DNA from: Symbiodinium natans
Lineage: Eukaryota; Sar; Dinophyceae; Suessiales; Symbiodiniaceae
DNA length: 42,716 nt
Direction of reading: 5' to 3'
Assembly: GCA_905221605.1 (NCBI GenBank)
Contig: CAJNDS010001005.1
Location: 1-42,716 of the forward strand
Below are positions 10,100 through 23,699 of the stretch, in pieces. Under the pieces are notes generated by a model. It was not told the origin of the DNA. It searched no databases and saw nothing but the letters and a program-made list of their open reading frames with translations. Made by a program: the position numbers and the translations under genes. Within the stretch, counting starts at the first letter, position 1, and the number at the start of each line of letters is the position of its first letter.

Positions 10100-13000
10100 C
10101 GAAGACGGTGAGTAGTGAGGGGCAGAAGACCTTCAGAATGTTGACAGACATAGTGACGTAGTGCGTATAAGGCAACGACATTCCCACATCCTACTCAAAA
10201 TCCTACAAAAGCATTTGGCTTGAACACTCGCAACATCCCGAAACTCAACTCGGAGATGTGCTGCTTGGCTGTGACTCGACAAACTTCACATGGAGCTGGC
10301 GATGGCTTTGTGCCGCTTGCTTTTTGCTTTGTTGCCTGCAGCCCCCGGAAAGAAACCACGACGCCGCCCGATAACGCAGTGCTGTGGTGCTCTGTAGTGA
10401 CACACTGTAGTGCTCTGCTGTGGGTCGATGGTGGCATCATCTGGTGGAATTTCTGCCGCCAACTCCTCAGCTGTGTCAGCGAGTGCGGCGGCATTCTCGT
10501 TACCAGTGCAATACACTCTTCGGACGACTACTACAACTACAACTACTTTAGGTTGCAGACTTGCGATGGTACCTGCCTCAACTTGGGAACGAAACAGGCC
10601 CCCTACGCAAACTGTCCAGTTGTGGGGCCAAGTCCGCCAGAACCACACGATTGCCACCATCAGCGACCATGACATTTGCGTGCTTCACCTCAGTGGCAGA
10701 AAGGCTAGGGACACTCAAGTCGGAACCATCAGTTGTGTCAGAACCGAATCGCTAATATGACGGGATGCTGCGAACCCAAATCTGACCCATTAGTCACGAA
10801 CGGACCGCTCCGAAAGGGGCGCGGATGATCACAGGTGCCGAGCTCTGCTTTGGCTTGGCTGTTTGGATAAAACATTCGTTGGTGGCTCAGCATATGGCTT
10901 GACTCGACTGCCTGAGCTGCTGGCCAGCTTCTGCAGAAGGCGTGACCGTCTAAAGCGCCGTTTGGGGCAACCCGAACACCTGTTGAGGAGATTTCTAACT
11001 GCAAGTTTGGGATGCCAGTGAAGCTGTCAGGCGCGCAGCCCTGGACCCCTCGAACTTCGAACCCTTGCCGGAGCCTCTAACAACTGAAAAAAGGGACTCA
11101 CATGACCCGCTGACATCTCTGCAATCCCAAGCTCTCACAAACCCTAATCCAACCCTTGAGATCAGAACTTCCAGAACTTAGAGAAACCCCAGAAGCCCCA
11201 CCCCCGAACCACCCGAACCACCAGCTCGCCATTCCACTCATTCAAGCATGGGGCATCGCGATGCACAATTCTGAGTCGGTGGAGGTGCGCCAGTGCCCTC
11301 AGAACCGCTGCCACGGCGACTGCTGCCTACGAGACCCAAGATCTTCTCTGGGTTTAGGCGTAGGGTTAAAGCACTTTAGGGCTTAGTAAGCTTAGCTTTT
11401 TGAATCAAATTGTGGCACTCAAGCCTCTCTCGCCTTCCCTCGCCTGATTCAATGCCACACAACCCTGCACACAGTAACCTGGTCTTACTGCTTCTTGGGC
11501 AATCACCGAAGCAACTACAACGAGTATAAGTGTTGCGTGCAGCGAGCCACCATGAAGTTTAGGTTGCCACCTGTTGTTCCAGGCACAGCCTTGCTTCGGG
11601 CATTCTGCTCAACATGAGAAAGCCAGTAAGGACTCCGTGTCTGCCAAAAAGTTGTTCGGCAGCTCGGCCTCTGGTTCCGTGAAGTCACGAAGCCCTTTCA
11701 GATCCTCGGCACAGGGGCTACGCTGCTACTACACAACGTCGATGCAAGACTTGAAACGTTTCGAATCTTAGGCTGCGAAATGCGTTATCAGATGCATTAC
11801 AGGTTCCAGGGCCGGTGAGGGGAGCTTTGATACATGAGTTCCTCTGATATGACACTCCAAGGGTCGCGAAGGCTACATTCACATCGCTCCATGACCAAGA
11901 AATGCATCGGCAAATCGTCCACCTTAGCTGAATCAGCCTTATCGGTCACCTATGGACACCCGTGTCTACTGCCTCTGCATGTCCAATGGACCGGTCTTGC
12001 TGGGGCCTGGTCCGTTCTTAAGGCCACTGCTCTGCTCCAAAAAATCTTTCTTCTGTACTCGAAATCCATCTGTGCCCAGACACATCGCCAGGCAGCACTC
12101 TTCGAGATTGGCACGCCCTGGGGCGGACCTGCCAAGAATATGTTCCTAGGAGATTCTTGCTGCTTTTGAGTAATGCAGGGGCTCTCCGGTCCAGCGACTT
12201 CCAAGCTGGGACAAGACCGTGCTCAGGAAAACTATGGGAAACTATACAATTCTCGAGGAATGTGGTGCTTCGATCACGCATCCGAAAGCACTGAAGGTGC
12301 CCCAACGGATCCATGAACAATCCCCTCAGGTTGTGGCATGAAGCCTACACCAGCGCTTGTGCATACTTGAGTGTGAGTGTGGGGTCGGAGCAGGTTCCAA
12401 GAACCGAAGCCCTGTTTTGGCCGCAAGGCCACCTTCCGAGCGAAGGTGCCGAGCAAGTCCTGGACAGAGGCTACGCACTGCTTCGATGCCTTTCGATGCC
12501 TTTCTGATTCTTGCCATGGGCCGCTCATGGCACTCCGAGGGGTGCTGACTCTCGTTGCTGCAGACTAGTCTGTGGTTCAACATTCTCAACATCTTGAAAA
12601 AGTAGATAGCGCCCAATCCTCCCGTATGAGATCTGAAACACTCGTGATGAATACTGACCTGCAGCTTTTAAACTTTGGAACATCAAGAGCCCTGTGGTTA
12701 GACATGTGAACTCGAACACTAAACGCAAGCAAAAGCAATTTCAAAAAAAAACTGCAGGTCAACACAACAGCTTCTACTTGCAGCGTTGTTCTGGACCAGA
12801 TCCACTCTGACCACTCTGTCGTCGAGCAAGTCTGTTCCAGACTACGCTGTGTACTTTGACCTGTCCTGGCCAGATCTGTGTCCAGCTGCAACTGCTGTTG
12901 TGGCTTCTCTCAAAATGCAGATTCAGGGTGTCACAGCAAGAACAATAACAACAACAGCATCTACAAATCCAACCGACACTTCTTCCACGAAGGGCCCTCG

Positions 13001-13680
13001 CAGTATGGCTTGAAACGCCCATACTTAAAGCACCCTGTGTCGAGTCCTGAGAGACCCCGCTCTTGGCACGAAAGAGCCCGTAGCTGCACACGATGGATGG
13101 ATGACCTTCGCAGCTTGCGACGCGTGGAGGTCTTTGTGATACCCACAGAATTGCTGCAGCTTGCGAATCAAGAGTAAAGGACTTATAAAGTTGAAAGTGA
13201 CATGCTTTGTTTTTCCTGTTTTTGTCCGGGCCCTTTAAGTCGTGCTTTTCGGCCTCGAGCTGCAGCTAGAATCCTTGCTTCGTGGATGGCAAGCTCCACA
13301 GGCTGCACGCCGGTGCCCTGTGCGAGGTTCACGAAGGACAAAGCGCTTGACCGCTGGACCCTGAATAACCAACATTTCTCAACCTTGAAGGATGCCTCAC
13401 AAAATCTCACAAACGACCTAGCATGTGCGCACTGGCCAGTAACTCTGCGTTGCGACAGTCTGGGCTTTGTCTGCATCCTGCTCTGCTCACGGCACTTGGT
13501 AAGTCTACTGTGCTACAGTGCTATACTTATACCCCACGCGACGGCACGCGACTCTTGCGCACTAGTAGCGCCACCTTCTCGAGCCGGAAGATCTTTGCCA
13601 CCAGGAGGTGATCGTCTGCTTCGCCATCAGCTTCATGCTGCCAAGCGAGTCATGAGGGAAAGGTCACTCAACCTAAGAGC
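10100..13680. other. No supported gene
   Basis: I see no recognisable protein domain on either strand. A phrase resembling a kinase catalytic loop near 12.3 kb (minus) lacks every catalytic residue. Degenerate TTTAGGG/GGGTTTAGG words occur near 11.35 kb but form no telomere-like array. If the kinase is a single gene, this is intron. Confidence 0.45.
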
Positions 13681-13682
13681 AA

Positions 13683-13729
13683 GACTCTAAGACTGGCATT
13701 GTGGAAGTTGCTCACGAAGTCTTAGAGTC
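13683..13729. repeat. Perfect 12-bp inverted repeat hairpin
   Basis: GACTCTAAGACT at 13683-13694 and AGTCTTAGAGTC at 13718-13729 are exact reverse complements separated by 23 bases. No U-tract or gene end adjoins it, so I do not call a terminator. Confidence 0.75.
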
Positions 13730-16700
13730 TAAGAGCCACTTACCACATGAAGCTCGAATGGTAAACATAAGCGGAGCACTCAATTCCCCAAATGCTGGGC
13801 TGTGTCCAACCACCCAGAAAATCCAGGACTCCCCCAGCGGGCAGAATGGATCCAGAACTACTACGGACCAGTGGGCCATGAAAAAGAAACCGCGTCCTCT
13901 GAACATGAAGAAAGGAAACCCAGGTGAATCCAAGCTCTGATCCCTCCATTCTGGCTTTAAGCCTCCAATTGCCGGCCTTGTAGCCCGAGCCGACTTTAAC
14001 AAAGGAGTTCACTGCATGAACCACAGCAGAAGCTCCTGGAAAGGCACAGTTTAACCCAAAGGCCAGGATGCATGTGGATTAAGGCATCACGTAGGGTCTA
14101 GGGGGATTAGGGCTTGTCGGGGGCCTGACCCGGCGACTTAGCATGAAGCTCAGGGCGGAAGTGCATCGCTGCTCGCTTGATTGGCTCAAACGTTCGTCAC
14201 TTTCAGTGGCTTCAGGATCCCAGCAATGCCTTGGCCAACCAGATCGCCCAACGTCACCTGGACTGTCCGGGTGCTCGCCTCAGGGATGCTCATGCTTTGA
14301 GGCACCAAGTTGTAACGCCACGAGAATCACTAGAATGAAATCAGGCGGGCATGGTGAACGGAGGCTGGGTATGGCCAGATGCCTGTTGTGCAGGGGCCGG
14401 GATCCTTCACGTTGTGTGCCATGATGAGACGCTCTCAGAAGGCTTTGGGGTCAAGGTTTGCCCGACCGTTCTACACGGGCCTTGCTCAACAAAACATCTT
14501 CCCTGAATGTGCTTTCTTACTTCCCTCATGTCCCGTTGTGTCTGCCTCCTACACGTCAGCGAGGCCTTGCGGTTGTCTTTGACCATCAGCTATTCGCACA
14601 CGCGCATTGCAACTGTTGCTCAGTGCATTCCCACAAGAGCAGAGCTGCATGCGGGAACAGCATCGAGCAAATCACGAGCCTCACAGAGAAGCAAGCTACA
14701 GTAGCACCAGAGAAGGAATGGAAGGCCAAGCCCGACGGCCCATGTGCCGCAAGTGAAGCTTCATCGTTGGGCATGGCCGTGGCGCAAAGAATCCTTGAAA
14801 AAAAGTTCCCAAGAAGATTGCGCGGAGCACAGAAGACCACGACGACAACTCGAAGAAACCTTTGACCGGGATTCAATCTAGTAGCTTGGATTTTCTGCTA
14901 CAGCACCACGACGAGTCCGCCTCGCGCAAGGAAAGGTCGAGTAACGTGGTCGAGGGCAACAGGCCCACCACAGCATGCGGAACAAGCTGCGCAGTTGCTG
15001 CCGTGAGCTTCAGTCGTCATCAGGGAAGGGCAGCTGTCGGGCTTGGAGAGCAGACCGTGCGAGAGGAACCCTTCTTCAGTGGCGAGTCGCGGCGAGGCAT
15101 GGGAACTTCTGAACAGAATCATCTTTCAGTCCAGCGAGGGTGGGGAAGCAGCAGAAGTCCACACAGGAATCGCTGCCACCATGACTGGCACCATTCCCTA
15201 TCCCGAGAAGCCTTATATAGGACATGTACGCTCGCACTATTGCCTTTGAATCACCCTCAGCAGCCCTGTCAAATGTGAATTTGCAGAATTTGCCCCGGAT
15301 CTCAATACGGGAGGCCAACAAATGCGTTTCTGGCTATTGCGGAAACCTCTAAACTCTAAACCTCTAGAACAGGCAGAGGAGCTTTAACAAATTACAGCCC
15401 GCGCTGAGCTCTCCAGCCCCGCGCCTCCTGGCCCAACAGGAACACAGCCTCAGCGAAGAAGTCCAAGACAAGGGCCTGGCAGGTTGCCGGCTTCCCTTCC
15501 GAAGCATCCCCACATCCTACAGGCGGGCTGCTCAATTAAGCCTCCCTCCAGCTCGCACCTGAGGCAGTCAACCGGTTCCCGAAACTGCAATCGCACACAC
15601 CTGGCGGAGCCGAAAAACCTGGTGCCTGCTCCAACACGAAGATTCAGAACCCTCTCAGAGCAACATACGCTGAAACGTCTCTACCGTCTCTGCGTTCTGT
15701 CCTCTCCACAGCCCTCAACCCCGGACCAGGGGCGCGACAACCTGACAAAAAACGAGAGAATTTCCCCAAAGCAAGCCTTGGAGCAGGTTGCCCGAGGCTC
15801 CATCATGGGCTTCTGTGTTCACTATGAATAGTAAACTCCACACTGAATGAAGTCCTGCTTCTTGTGAGCATCCCTCGAAAAAATGCTGTCGCTGCTTTCA
15901 TTGAAAGTCCTTTACAGCCTTTACATGTACATCCTCACATGATGACATGCTCCCTTCGCGAGCCTTGAAGCTCGATGGATCCAGACACTGCGCACGAGCA
16001 CCCTTCTAGCTTTTCTACACGATTTCCGGCGGTGTTGCGGAACGGCTGCATCTTCATGAGGGCACAATTTGCACAATCTCTTGAGGGGCAAGCCGAGCTC
16101 GACGAAACTTGCCCAAGTGCGTTTCACCGCTTGCAACCCCAACCCCTCAACCCCCACACTTCTGGATTCCTACACCTCCAAACCCCACTGCACCCCTGAA
16201 CCTCCCCTACATACACCTCTAACCCCTGCACGCTGACAGGCAGATACACCCATACGGTGTTGTTATTGCACTTGTTTCTTGGGTTGGATTCTCCCCTCAT
16301 CCGATGATAGAAGTCATGGCTAGTAGCTTTCCGAACCTTGTCCAGTTACCTCAAAGGCTCCGCTACGTTTTGTCATCTGCCTTGTCCATCCCTGGCTCCC
16401 TCGATCCGTGAACCAGTCGCGTTAGTCTCGCCAGATGCCAGTCCAAGGCTCAGCTGGCCACTGCACAGCGACACGCTTTCCCCGAAGACGCTGAGTTCGT
16501 CGATTCGGGCGACTTGGTCCCCACCACAGGCCTTCCAGAACAAAGCACGCATCTTTTTTGCCCACAGCGGTCAGGATCCTCGCCAGTAACGACTTACATG
16601 CAGCAATCATTCAAGCCCTTGTTGGGCGCAAGGTTCTGGGATCTGCACTAGAGTATTTAATCCCACCTCTTGCTGCGGCGTCTTGAGAACGACAAATGCG

Positions 16701-16739
16701 AACAACTTTTTCGAGTCAACCTCGCGCACTTAGTGTGAA

Positions 16740-16784
16740 AGAGAGAGAGAGAGGGAGGAGTCTTTGGGTCTCTGTGTGTCTCCG

Positions 16785-16815
<31 letters not shown>

Positions 16816-17125
16816 TTTTGCCTGCGTGCGTGCCTGCGTGCGTGAGTGCGTGCGTGCGTGAGTGGGCGGGCGGGTGGGGGTGGGTGGGGGTGGGTCGCGT
16901 CCGTGCGTCCGTGCCTGGGTCTGGGTCTGTGTCTGTCTCTGTGTCCGTCTCTGTGTCCGTCTCTGTGTCTGTCTCTGTGTCTGTCTCTGTGTCTGTCTCT
17001 GTGTCTGTCTCTGTGTCTGTCTCTGTGTCTGTCTGTGTGTGTAGTGCGTTTGCCTGCACGTTCGCGCTTGCGTGCGTGTGCGCGTGTGCGCGTGTGCGCG
17101 TGTGCGCGTGCCGTGTGCGCTTGTG
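16740..17125. repeat. GA and CT tracts plus 12-bp minisatellite
   Basis: A (GA)n block at 16740-16756 faces a (CT)n block at about 16784-16814, so a hairpin can form. Then come GCGT words, a head-to-tail GTGTCTGTCTCT / GTGTCCGTCTCT array from about 16930 to 17035, and GTGCGC repeats to about 17120. The long Thr/Arg/Gln- or Val/Ser-rich frames here on both strands are products of the repeats. Confidence 0.9.
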
Positions 17126-17999
17126 CGCGGGAGCCTTGCAAAATGTGCAAGTTCTGTATTCCGGAACTCTGCCACTCTCTGCCACTAGCATCCCCAAGCC
17201 TTGAACTGTTGCAGTGACACCTTCGGGCTCATCGCGGAAGTTGCCAAGGCGCCTTGGCTGGGGACTTTGCCTCGTCAGCCGACCACTCCTGCGTTGCACA
17301 TAATCCCCGACTGCCCTGTAAAAAGAACTATCAGTAACATTCAGTAACTATCAACCCATGCACACATGTGGACCCAGGCTTTAGGACACAGGTGAGCATG
17401 GTGAGCAGTACAGCTCTCTGGACTGCAGGTTGGTACAACGGAAGCAGAACGCAGCCTCAGTTTGGCAAGCCGCGAAAAAAGTGACATTGCAATGAGGACA
17501 CTCTACTTCTGGCCTTTGGCCCACGTGACATCCAGCACCAGGCAAACCAGGCCGAAGCAAAACTTAAACTCGCCGCTGTTGGGGGTGTCGAGCTGTCCAA
17601 ACTGTTGTTTCGTATATGGGCGAGGGGTACGAGATGGTCTGTGCCCAACAATTTTTGGTCATGCCCGCCCTGTCCTTCAAACTTAAGGCTTGCGGCCGCC
17701 TGATGACAAGAGCTTGAATTTCCCAGTGATGATGCAAGTCGCTCCAGGGTTTCGGGTGCGAATCTGCTGCACATGTTGTACCATCCGGGACTGCGAGGTT
17801 TTAGGAACTCTTTTGTCTGGAACGGGAACCCCCCCTGCCTCGGTACCAGGGGACCATGGATGGGGGGCGGACACCGTTTTCCTGCTACCCGTCCCTCAAC
17901 CCCCCGCCTTCGGCTGCTCCCCCCAGCCCCCGCCCCCCCTCCCGACCCTGCAACAAGCGAGCTTTCCTGCAAGTTGGCGACCTGGCTTAGTCGCTGAAC

Positions 18000-18165
18000 T
18001 AGAGAGACAGAGAGAGAATGCGAGAGAGAGAGAGAGAGCGAGGGGGAGAGAGAGATAGAGAGAGGCAGAGGAGAGGAGGAGAGAGGCAGAGGAGACAAGG
18101 AGGGAGAGGAGAGAAGAGGAGGGAGAGGCAGAGGGAGAGAGAGACAGAGGGAAAGAAAGCGATAG
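18000..18165. repeat. GA-rich polypurine tract
   Basis: About 165 bases of GAGAGA/GGAGAG-type purine-rich sequence on the plus strand. The mirror-like purine run could adopt triplex DNA. The Leu/Ser/Pro-rich minus-strand frame across it is a composition artefact. Confidence 0.9.
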
Positions 18166-19884
18166 AGATCAAACGTCACACATCTGGATATATTTAGATG
18201 ATCGCTTGGAGATATGCCGGCGCTGCGGGCACCTTTGAGAGGGACTCGGTATCACTCGTTTTTCACAGTGTCGGCGTTAAGCCGACTTCAAAACCGCAGC
18301 AGATACCGTCCTTGTCTCCCTCCTCGCGCGTCAAAAACACGCCGTCCACCTTGGTCTCCTTGGAATCTTGAGGGTAATGTGCACAATCTGCTTTTGACGG
18401 AGACAGACCATCACGCTGTGAGCATGACGGATGCAGCGGCCACTGGGGCCTCTCGGACCCCTCGGAAGATCTCCGGCTATGGTATCGTTCAAAGCTGCCA
18501 GATCATCAACGGACATGGTGCCGCTTTAGAAACTAAGAGGGCTTCATGGTTGATACGCCGGGCTCGTCTCTATCGGTCTTAGTTTTGGCAAAGCCAAGTT
18601 GACGACAACGAGTGTTGAACCCTGCTGCACCTCTTACATGCGAAACGGCAAGTTTGACAAGCTCACTTTGAGACGTCACCTGTCCCTGGGTTAGCTCCGA
18701 GAATCTTGGGGTACGCTGGTTCGTCGCATTTAGGGATATGTGGGTCTCACGAAAATCCAACTTTGCTAAAAAGTCCGTGGGAACATGCTGCATCACAAAG
18801 AAGATGTGGCACTCTCAAGCCAAAGAGAACATAAAGGACTCAAGGATGACGTAGAGCCTTAGAGTCCTGGAGTAAGCACACAAGTACGAAAACTTTGAGA
18901 GCATCCGAGGCTCGGGAAGGGTGCCGCTGTGGTTTGTGCAGTCCAACGCCGAGCCTGCGCTGGGCTTCCGGGACTTATGAAGATCGACAAAACAGGAGAT
19001 TTACGACACCCATAACCGCCATAACCTTCGTTGTCTCACCAAACATACGCTAGTCCACTCCATGCGCAGAAAGCTGCAGAAAGGTCCCCTTAACGAACCG
19101 GGCCTAGCTTGTCGCTGCCCAAAGGCAGTGTCTCCAAACTCAAGAAGTTAGATAGCGCAAGCTCATTCAAGGTCTCCCACAATTCCCTGAATCAACCTTA
19201 ATTACAGGCCTGACAGGTCAGGGTCTTCTCCAAACCCTGAATGTGCTTTTGGGAGTTTAGTCACCTCTGAAGCAATGCTGAGAGGGGAGAGGGGCATCTG
19301 ATGCGTGGGAGGCTGTCGGCCTGTGCTCCACGCGATGCGCTCCACTCGCGCTGTGCCGTCTGCGAACTCACACTGTAGGGACCTCGAGAGGCATGACTCT
19401 CAAGTTGCACGGGGTAATGCGCGTGTGAAGGTGCGACACTTAAGGAAAAAACATGTGGATGAACTTTCACGCCGTTCAGGACACGTCTTGGATAACATCT
19501 GAGCTTCTGAGTGCCTGTTGCCGGCCAAATCTTGGTCAGATGTTCTCACAGCGAGCTGAGGTTGCGGCAGCATACCTGAGGCATGTCTGCTGCAGTGTGC
19601 AGCAGCTGTTCAGGGGTGTAGCATGCCTTGTCATCGCAAACGCCCTGAATCAGCTTGATTTACAGACAGGGACCGCCTCCAAGTAAAGAAGCCTTCGGGT
19701 CACCATGAGTGCATTGCTGACTCGGCTCTGCCTTGAACTGATTGGTCGGATGAATCTTCGGTCCAAAGACCAGACACCTAAATTAGCTGACCCCTCCAAA
19801 TGCCGACGCAGCCCTGAGCGCGCTATTGCAGGCACCATGAACCCCACCACAGGGGGGAAAAGAAACAAACAGCACTTGGCGCAG

Positions 19885-19920
19885 TCTGCATTGTCTGCAT
19901 TGTCTGCATTGTCTGCATTG
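19885..19920. repeat. 9-bp tandem repeat TCTGCATTG x4
   Basis: Four head-to-tail copies of TCTGCATTG. The unit is a multiple of three, so all frames stay open. No gene context is seen. Confidence 0.85.
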
Positions 19921-22900
19921 TCCACGCCCCACTGCGAAGCTGGCGCGAAGAGGCGCTGACGCACCACTGAGTTTGGAAATGCAAATGCAGCTGCACCTCC
20001 AATGCGAGAAAACGGGAGATACCAAGACTTTGCACTTGCCAATACTTGCCATGATTTTCAGGGACCTTCTTGCAGGACCCCCTATGGTCTCCGACTTGGC
20101 GAGCTCTAAGTTCCCGGAAGCCTGGTGAGGTTTCGAGGTACCGGCTCGAAAGCAGTGTCTTGTGCAATGCGTCGTGCATCTTTGTGCGCTCTGTGCAGCA
20201 TTTTGTGCGCGGAACGGACTGCTACGAACCCCACGCCTCATTCCCTGACACTACCTGGTGACTGGCCAGGGCGCTATGTTGCTGCGTCGAGCGGTAGATG
20301 GCAACACTGGATTTGTTGCCTCAGTCGGTCTGAGCTTTGATTGCCACGCATACTCCAACTGAGAGAGAGCTAAACATAGCAAAAACAGTAGCTGTCGACG
20401 GGTGTATGGCCGATGGTGGCGGCGCACGAACGTGCCGGACATCAGCTGCAACTGACTTTTTACGAATCTAAGCAACTTGACCTCTTCTACAGCCGAGTAG
20501 GCTAGGAAGGCGCGAATGCAGACTGGTGTGCCCAGAACGTATGTAAGTAGGTACTTCACAATCCAGACCGACCAGCGAGTTTCCTTCTTTGTCTTCCAAG
20601 TACGCAGCCGCTGCTCTGCGGGGGCTTGGGGGGGGTGAATTCGATCGTTGGGATCAGGACCACTGAAGACATGGCACAAACACTGTCGGCGAGGTGATGC
20701 CTACCAGTGAGAGCGTCCCTATTCAATGCCAGAGTGGGTCGCTGAACAGCCGGGCTGCCATCGCTCGCAAACTCAGCCGGATTGGTGTCGTTGTCCAGGC
20801 TGAGATCCTGCTGTGCGCAGCTTGCGAAAAAGCACGCAATGAGCGGCCAAGCCTGCGGGGCTGCACACGGAGGAAAACAACAGCAAAAGGACATCTCTCC
20901 TAAGCTGATAACACTACCGACACTACCCTCCTAGATTGTTTGGCCCTTGGCCTTCTCGACCCGTCATGACCCGTCTCAACCCGCCGCTTCCTCAGTCGAG
21001 TTCCCTTCGCTTGTCTCAATCCATTTGCAGTTCGCCAGCCTGAGCAGACGGCGCATTGCAGCTTCCTTTTGCCTACCCGATTCCCCGGAATCACTCGGAA
21101 TTGCCCTGCATTACCCTGTTCCGAGCAATCAGGTTGACAGAAGGCCGCACATGCTTCGGTTTCTCCCTCCCTAAAATGAGGCAGGGAGCTTCAGCGGTGC
21201 CGACCCGGCAGCAAGCCACAGCCTTGAGAGGCAAAAGTCCGTCCGGCATTCTGCGTATGCCGGCGAGAAAGAAACACAACACGCCCCGAGAGAACACTCC
21301 CGAAGCGCGCCAAAGAACACTCCGACTGACCTCTCTCTAAACAAAGCTCCCCCCCAAAACCACTCAAAGACTTCAAGAGCCCAAAGTTGATGAGACAGTA
21401 GAGAGGGTCATTTGCAACCCACGACGAATCATGTCTTTATATGACCCTGGAACGGAATCACGACGCTAAACCATCCAAGAGCGCAAAACGCATGAGCGTG
21501 CATCCTGGCCACGTTTTTCACAGGCCCCACAAAAAAGTGCTTGGGACCTAGACGACTTCGTCCAAACTGTGCACGGGACCTAATCGAGCGCGCGGCTTGG
21601 CACCCGGCACGAAGTTGAAAAGCAAGCTACCTACGATGATTGGGAGGCCTTTTCACTGCTTGTTGGCTCTGCCGAGCTCACGGCGCCTAGGCGAGAGAGT
21701 TACGGGCATGCGGAAAGGGTCATCGTTCGCGCCATGGGAAAGGCGCATGGCGCCGGGAAACACTGAGGCGTGCGCGCCCCGCTGCGGACCATTGGGGAAC
21801 TCTCGGGCTCTTGGATGGACTTTTCGAATCGAGGTGTGTTGTAGCTGGCTGTCATGCACAACAGACTCCAAGTGTCGGGCCAGGTGCAAGCAAGTGCATT
21901 TAGCAGACACCTGCCAGGCTGTCGAGGTCTACACGCTTAGGCAGTGATTTTCAGCATGTGCCCCGATGCAAACAACTCCGGGGCTTGGTAGGACAGCTCT
22001 TGCTTGCGCACACAAGCAAGTTCTCAAATCGCTAAACTGTTTCAACTGATGCTATAAGGCTGAAGCCGTCCAAATTCCGAATCCACCGACTTGAAAACTT
22101 CCTTTCATTCAGCGCAAAACAGGCTCTGGCAAGCCCTTGCCCCAACCCCGCCCCCCCAATCCGCGCCGGCGCATGGCTAGCAGCACTTTGCGGTTCGAGA
22201 GGCAGCCAATGAGCCAACGGCAGTGTGAAGAGGCGAGGTCAGGCCGCTGGGGCTTGTCACACCCGACTTCAAGCTTGCACCTCTGTATGCTACGTCAGGC
22301 AAGTCACCGCCAGAGCCTCGCTCCCTTTCTCTGGTCCGCACTTCCGCAATGCCTGTCCTACATGTACTCACGTGGGCGAACTCTTGCGCCGAGTCACAGC
22401 AGTCACAAACCCTTCGGGTGCTGAGAGGCATCGAATTCGCACATGGGAGGAGGCTCCAGCCACAATTCTGCACATATCGGGACCCCCCTGAAGATCGTAC
22501 TGATCTGGGAAGTCACCGTCTCCTCTCCCAGGTGCCTGCGCACGACGGCGCTCCGGGAATGTGGGCACAGCCTTTGAAGACGGGACATCATTCTAAGAGT
22601 CTTTCCCCCCCATTCTCTGCCAGACCCTACGGTCCTAAGGTCCTAAAGATTGGATAGCTGAAATCCCGCCTGTGCCCACAAACCCCGAGCATCCGATGCT
22701 GCAGCTATCTGTTAAAACTCAACCCAGCAAAATGCAAAGCCGCGAAGATCTGCGGAGATCTGCGAGGCTCAAGGAGATGAGAGGGTCGCTACCGAAGTGA
22801 CACTTTCGGGCTCAGCTTCCGGCTGGGAGTTCGAAGCCGTATTCACAGCGGTTCGCAAGTATCAGGTTCACAATCAGCCGTTGATCGGTACTCTTAAGAC

Positions 22901-22937
22901 TCACGGGTCTCCCGTGTGGAAGCACAGCTTCAACTTT

Positions 22938-22953
22938 GGGGGGGGGGGGGGGG
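22938..22953 (+). repeat. G16 homopolymer
   Basis: Sixteen consecutive G on the plus strand, then TTGGAGG. It is a candidate quadruplex and likely to be miscounted in sequencing. Confidence 0.9.
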
Positions 22954-23167
22954 TTGGAGGACCTGCTTGCGAACCCTCAAGTGGATCGTTAACAGTTTTG
23001 CCAACTGCACGCACAAGGGCCATGTGGCTTTGGCTTGCTTCTCAAGCGAGTTGCTTATTTACATCTTTTTGGTGGTGGAGATGGAGTAAATGATGGTATA
23101 TGGGATGTCTGATATAGCACGTTTCCGTACTTGCTGCCTGCATGCGTACCTACAGACACACATAATA

Positions 23168-23270
23168 CATATATCTATATATATGCATACATACATACAT
23201 ACATACATACATACATACATTTTTATATGGTACATACATACTTATGTACATGTCTACATCCACAGATATG
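23168..23270. repeat. CATA/TATA microsatellite
   Basis: Eight or so CATA units followed by related TACATA words. Simple repeat. Confidence 0.9.
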
Positions 23271-23598
23271 TGCGAAAATGTATGGACTGTCGGCTTCTCA
23301 GTTCTTCCGGCGGCGGCGGCCCGAGCGGCGGCCACTCGCCTCTCCATGCCTCACAACGAAGGGCCACCAGGGCTAGGCCCATCATGAGTATCATGAGTTG
23401 AGACGCTCTCTAGGGCTTCCGGCTGCAAATGCACAGCAAGAGTGGCCTGGTACCCTCAAATAACGGGCATGAAGTGCCCTTCCCCCAAAGCGCGGGCGGG
23501 CTTTCTTCTTTCTGGGACCTTTGGTTCCCTTAATTACGCATCTCGCCCAGTCCCCCTAGTCATCCACAAGACCTACGTTGAGGGGACACAGAAGGTGG

Positions 23599-23692
23599 CC
23601 CTAAGGGCCCATGTACCCAGAGGGTGTCTGCTTGGGCCTAAAGTGGCTGTAGGGCCCAAGTATGTGCCTCATGGGTACATGGACCCTTAGGG
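23599..23692. other. 94-nt nested hairpin
   Basis: The outer arms, CCCTAAGGGCCCATGTACCC at 23599-23618 and GGGTACATGGACCCTTAGGG at 23673-23692, pair at 19 of 20 positions. Inside them, CTTGGGCCTA at 23631-23640 pairs with TAGGGCCCAAG at 23650-23660 with one bulged C. The bases between the two stems are partly complementary as well. The whole fold has the size of a small-RNA precursor or a short palindromic element. No promoter is identified. Confidence 0.7.
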
Positions 23693-23699
23693 CGGGGAG

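Larger units (their letters stand above)
13730..23590. other. No supported gene; simple repeats only
   Basis: No exon of a recognised family was found on either strand. The stretch includes tracts annotated separately: GA/CT and GTGTCTGTCTCT repeats at 16.7-17.1 kb, GA-rich DNA at 18.0-18.15 kb, TCTGCATTG repeats near 19.9 kb, a G16 run near 22.94 kb and CATA repeats at 23.2 kb. Confidence 0.4.

Noticed and set aside
11345-11390. TTTAGGG / GGGTTTAGG words resembling telomere repeats
   Set aside because: Scattered and degenerate, with no array.
12274-12340. Phrase GIVHGSVGAPSVLSDA resembling a kinase catalytic loop
   Set aside because: The catalytic Asp, Lys and Asn positions are all different, so it is probably chance.
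16657-17299. Long Thr/Arg/Gln-rich and Val/Ser/Cys-rich frames on both strands
   Set aside because: They follow entirely from GTCTCT, GCGT and GA repeats that keep every frame open.
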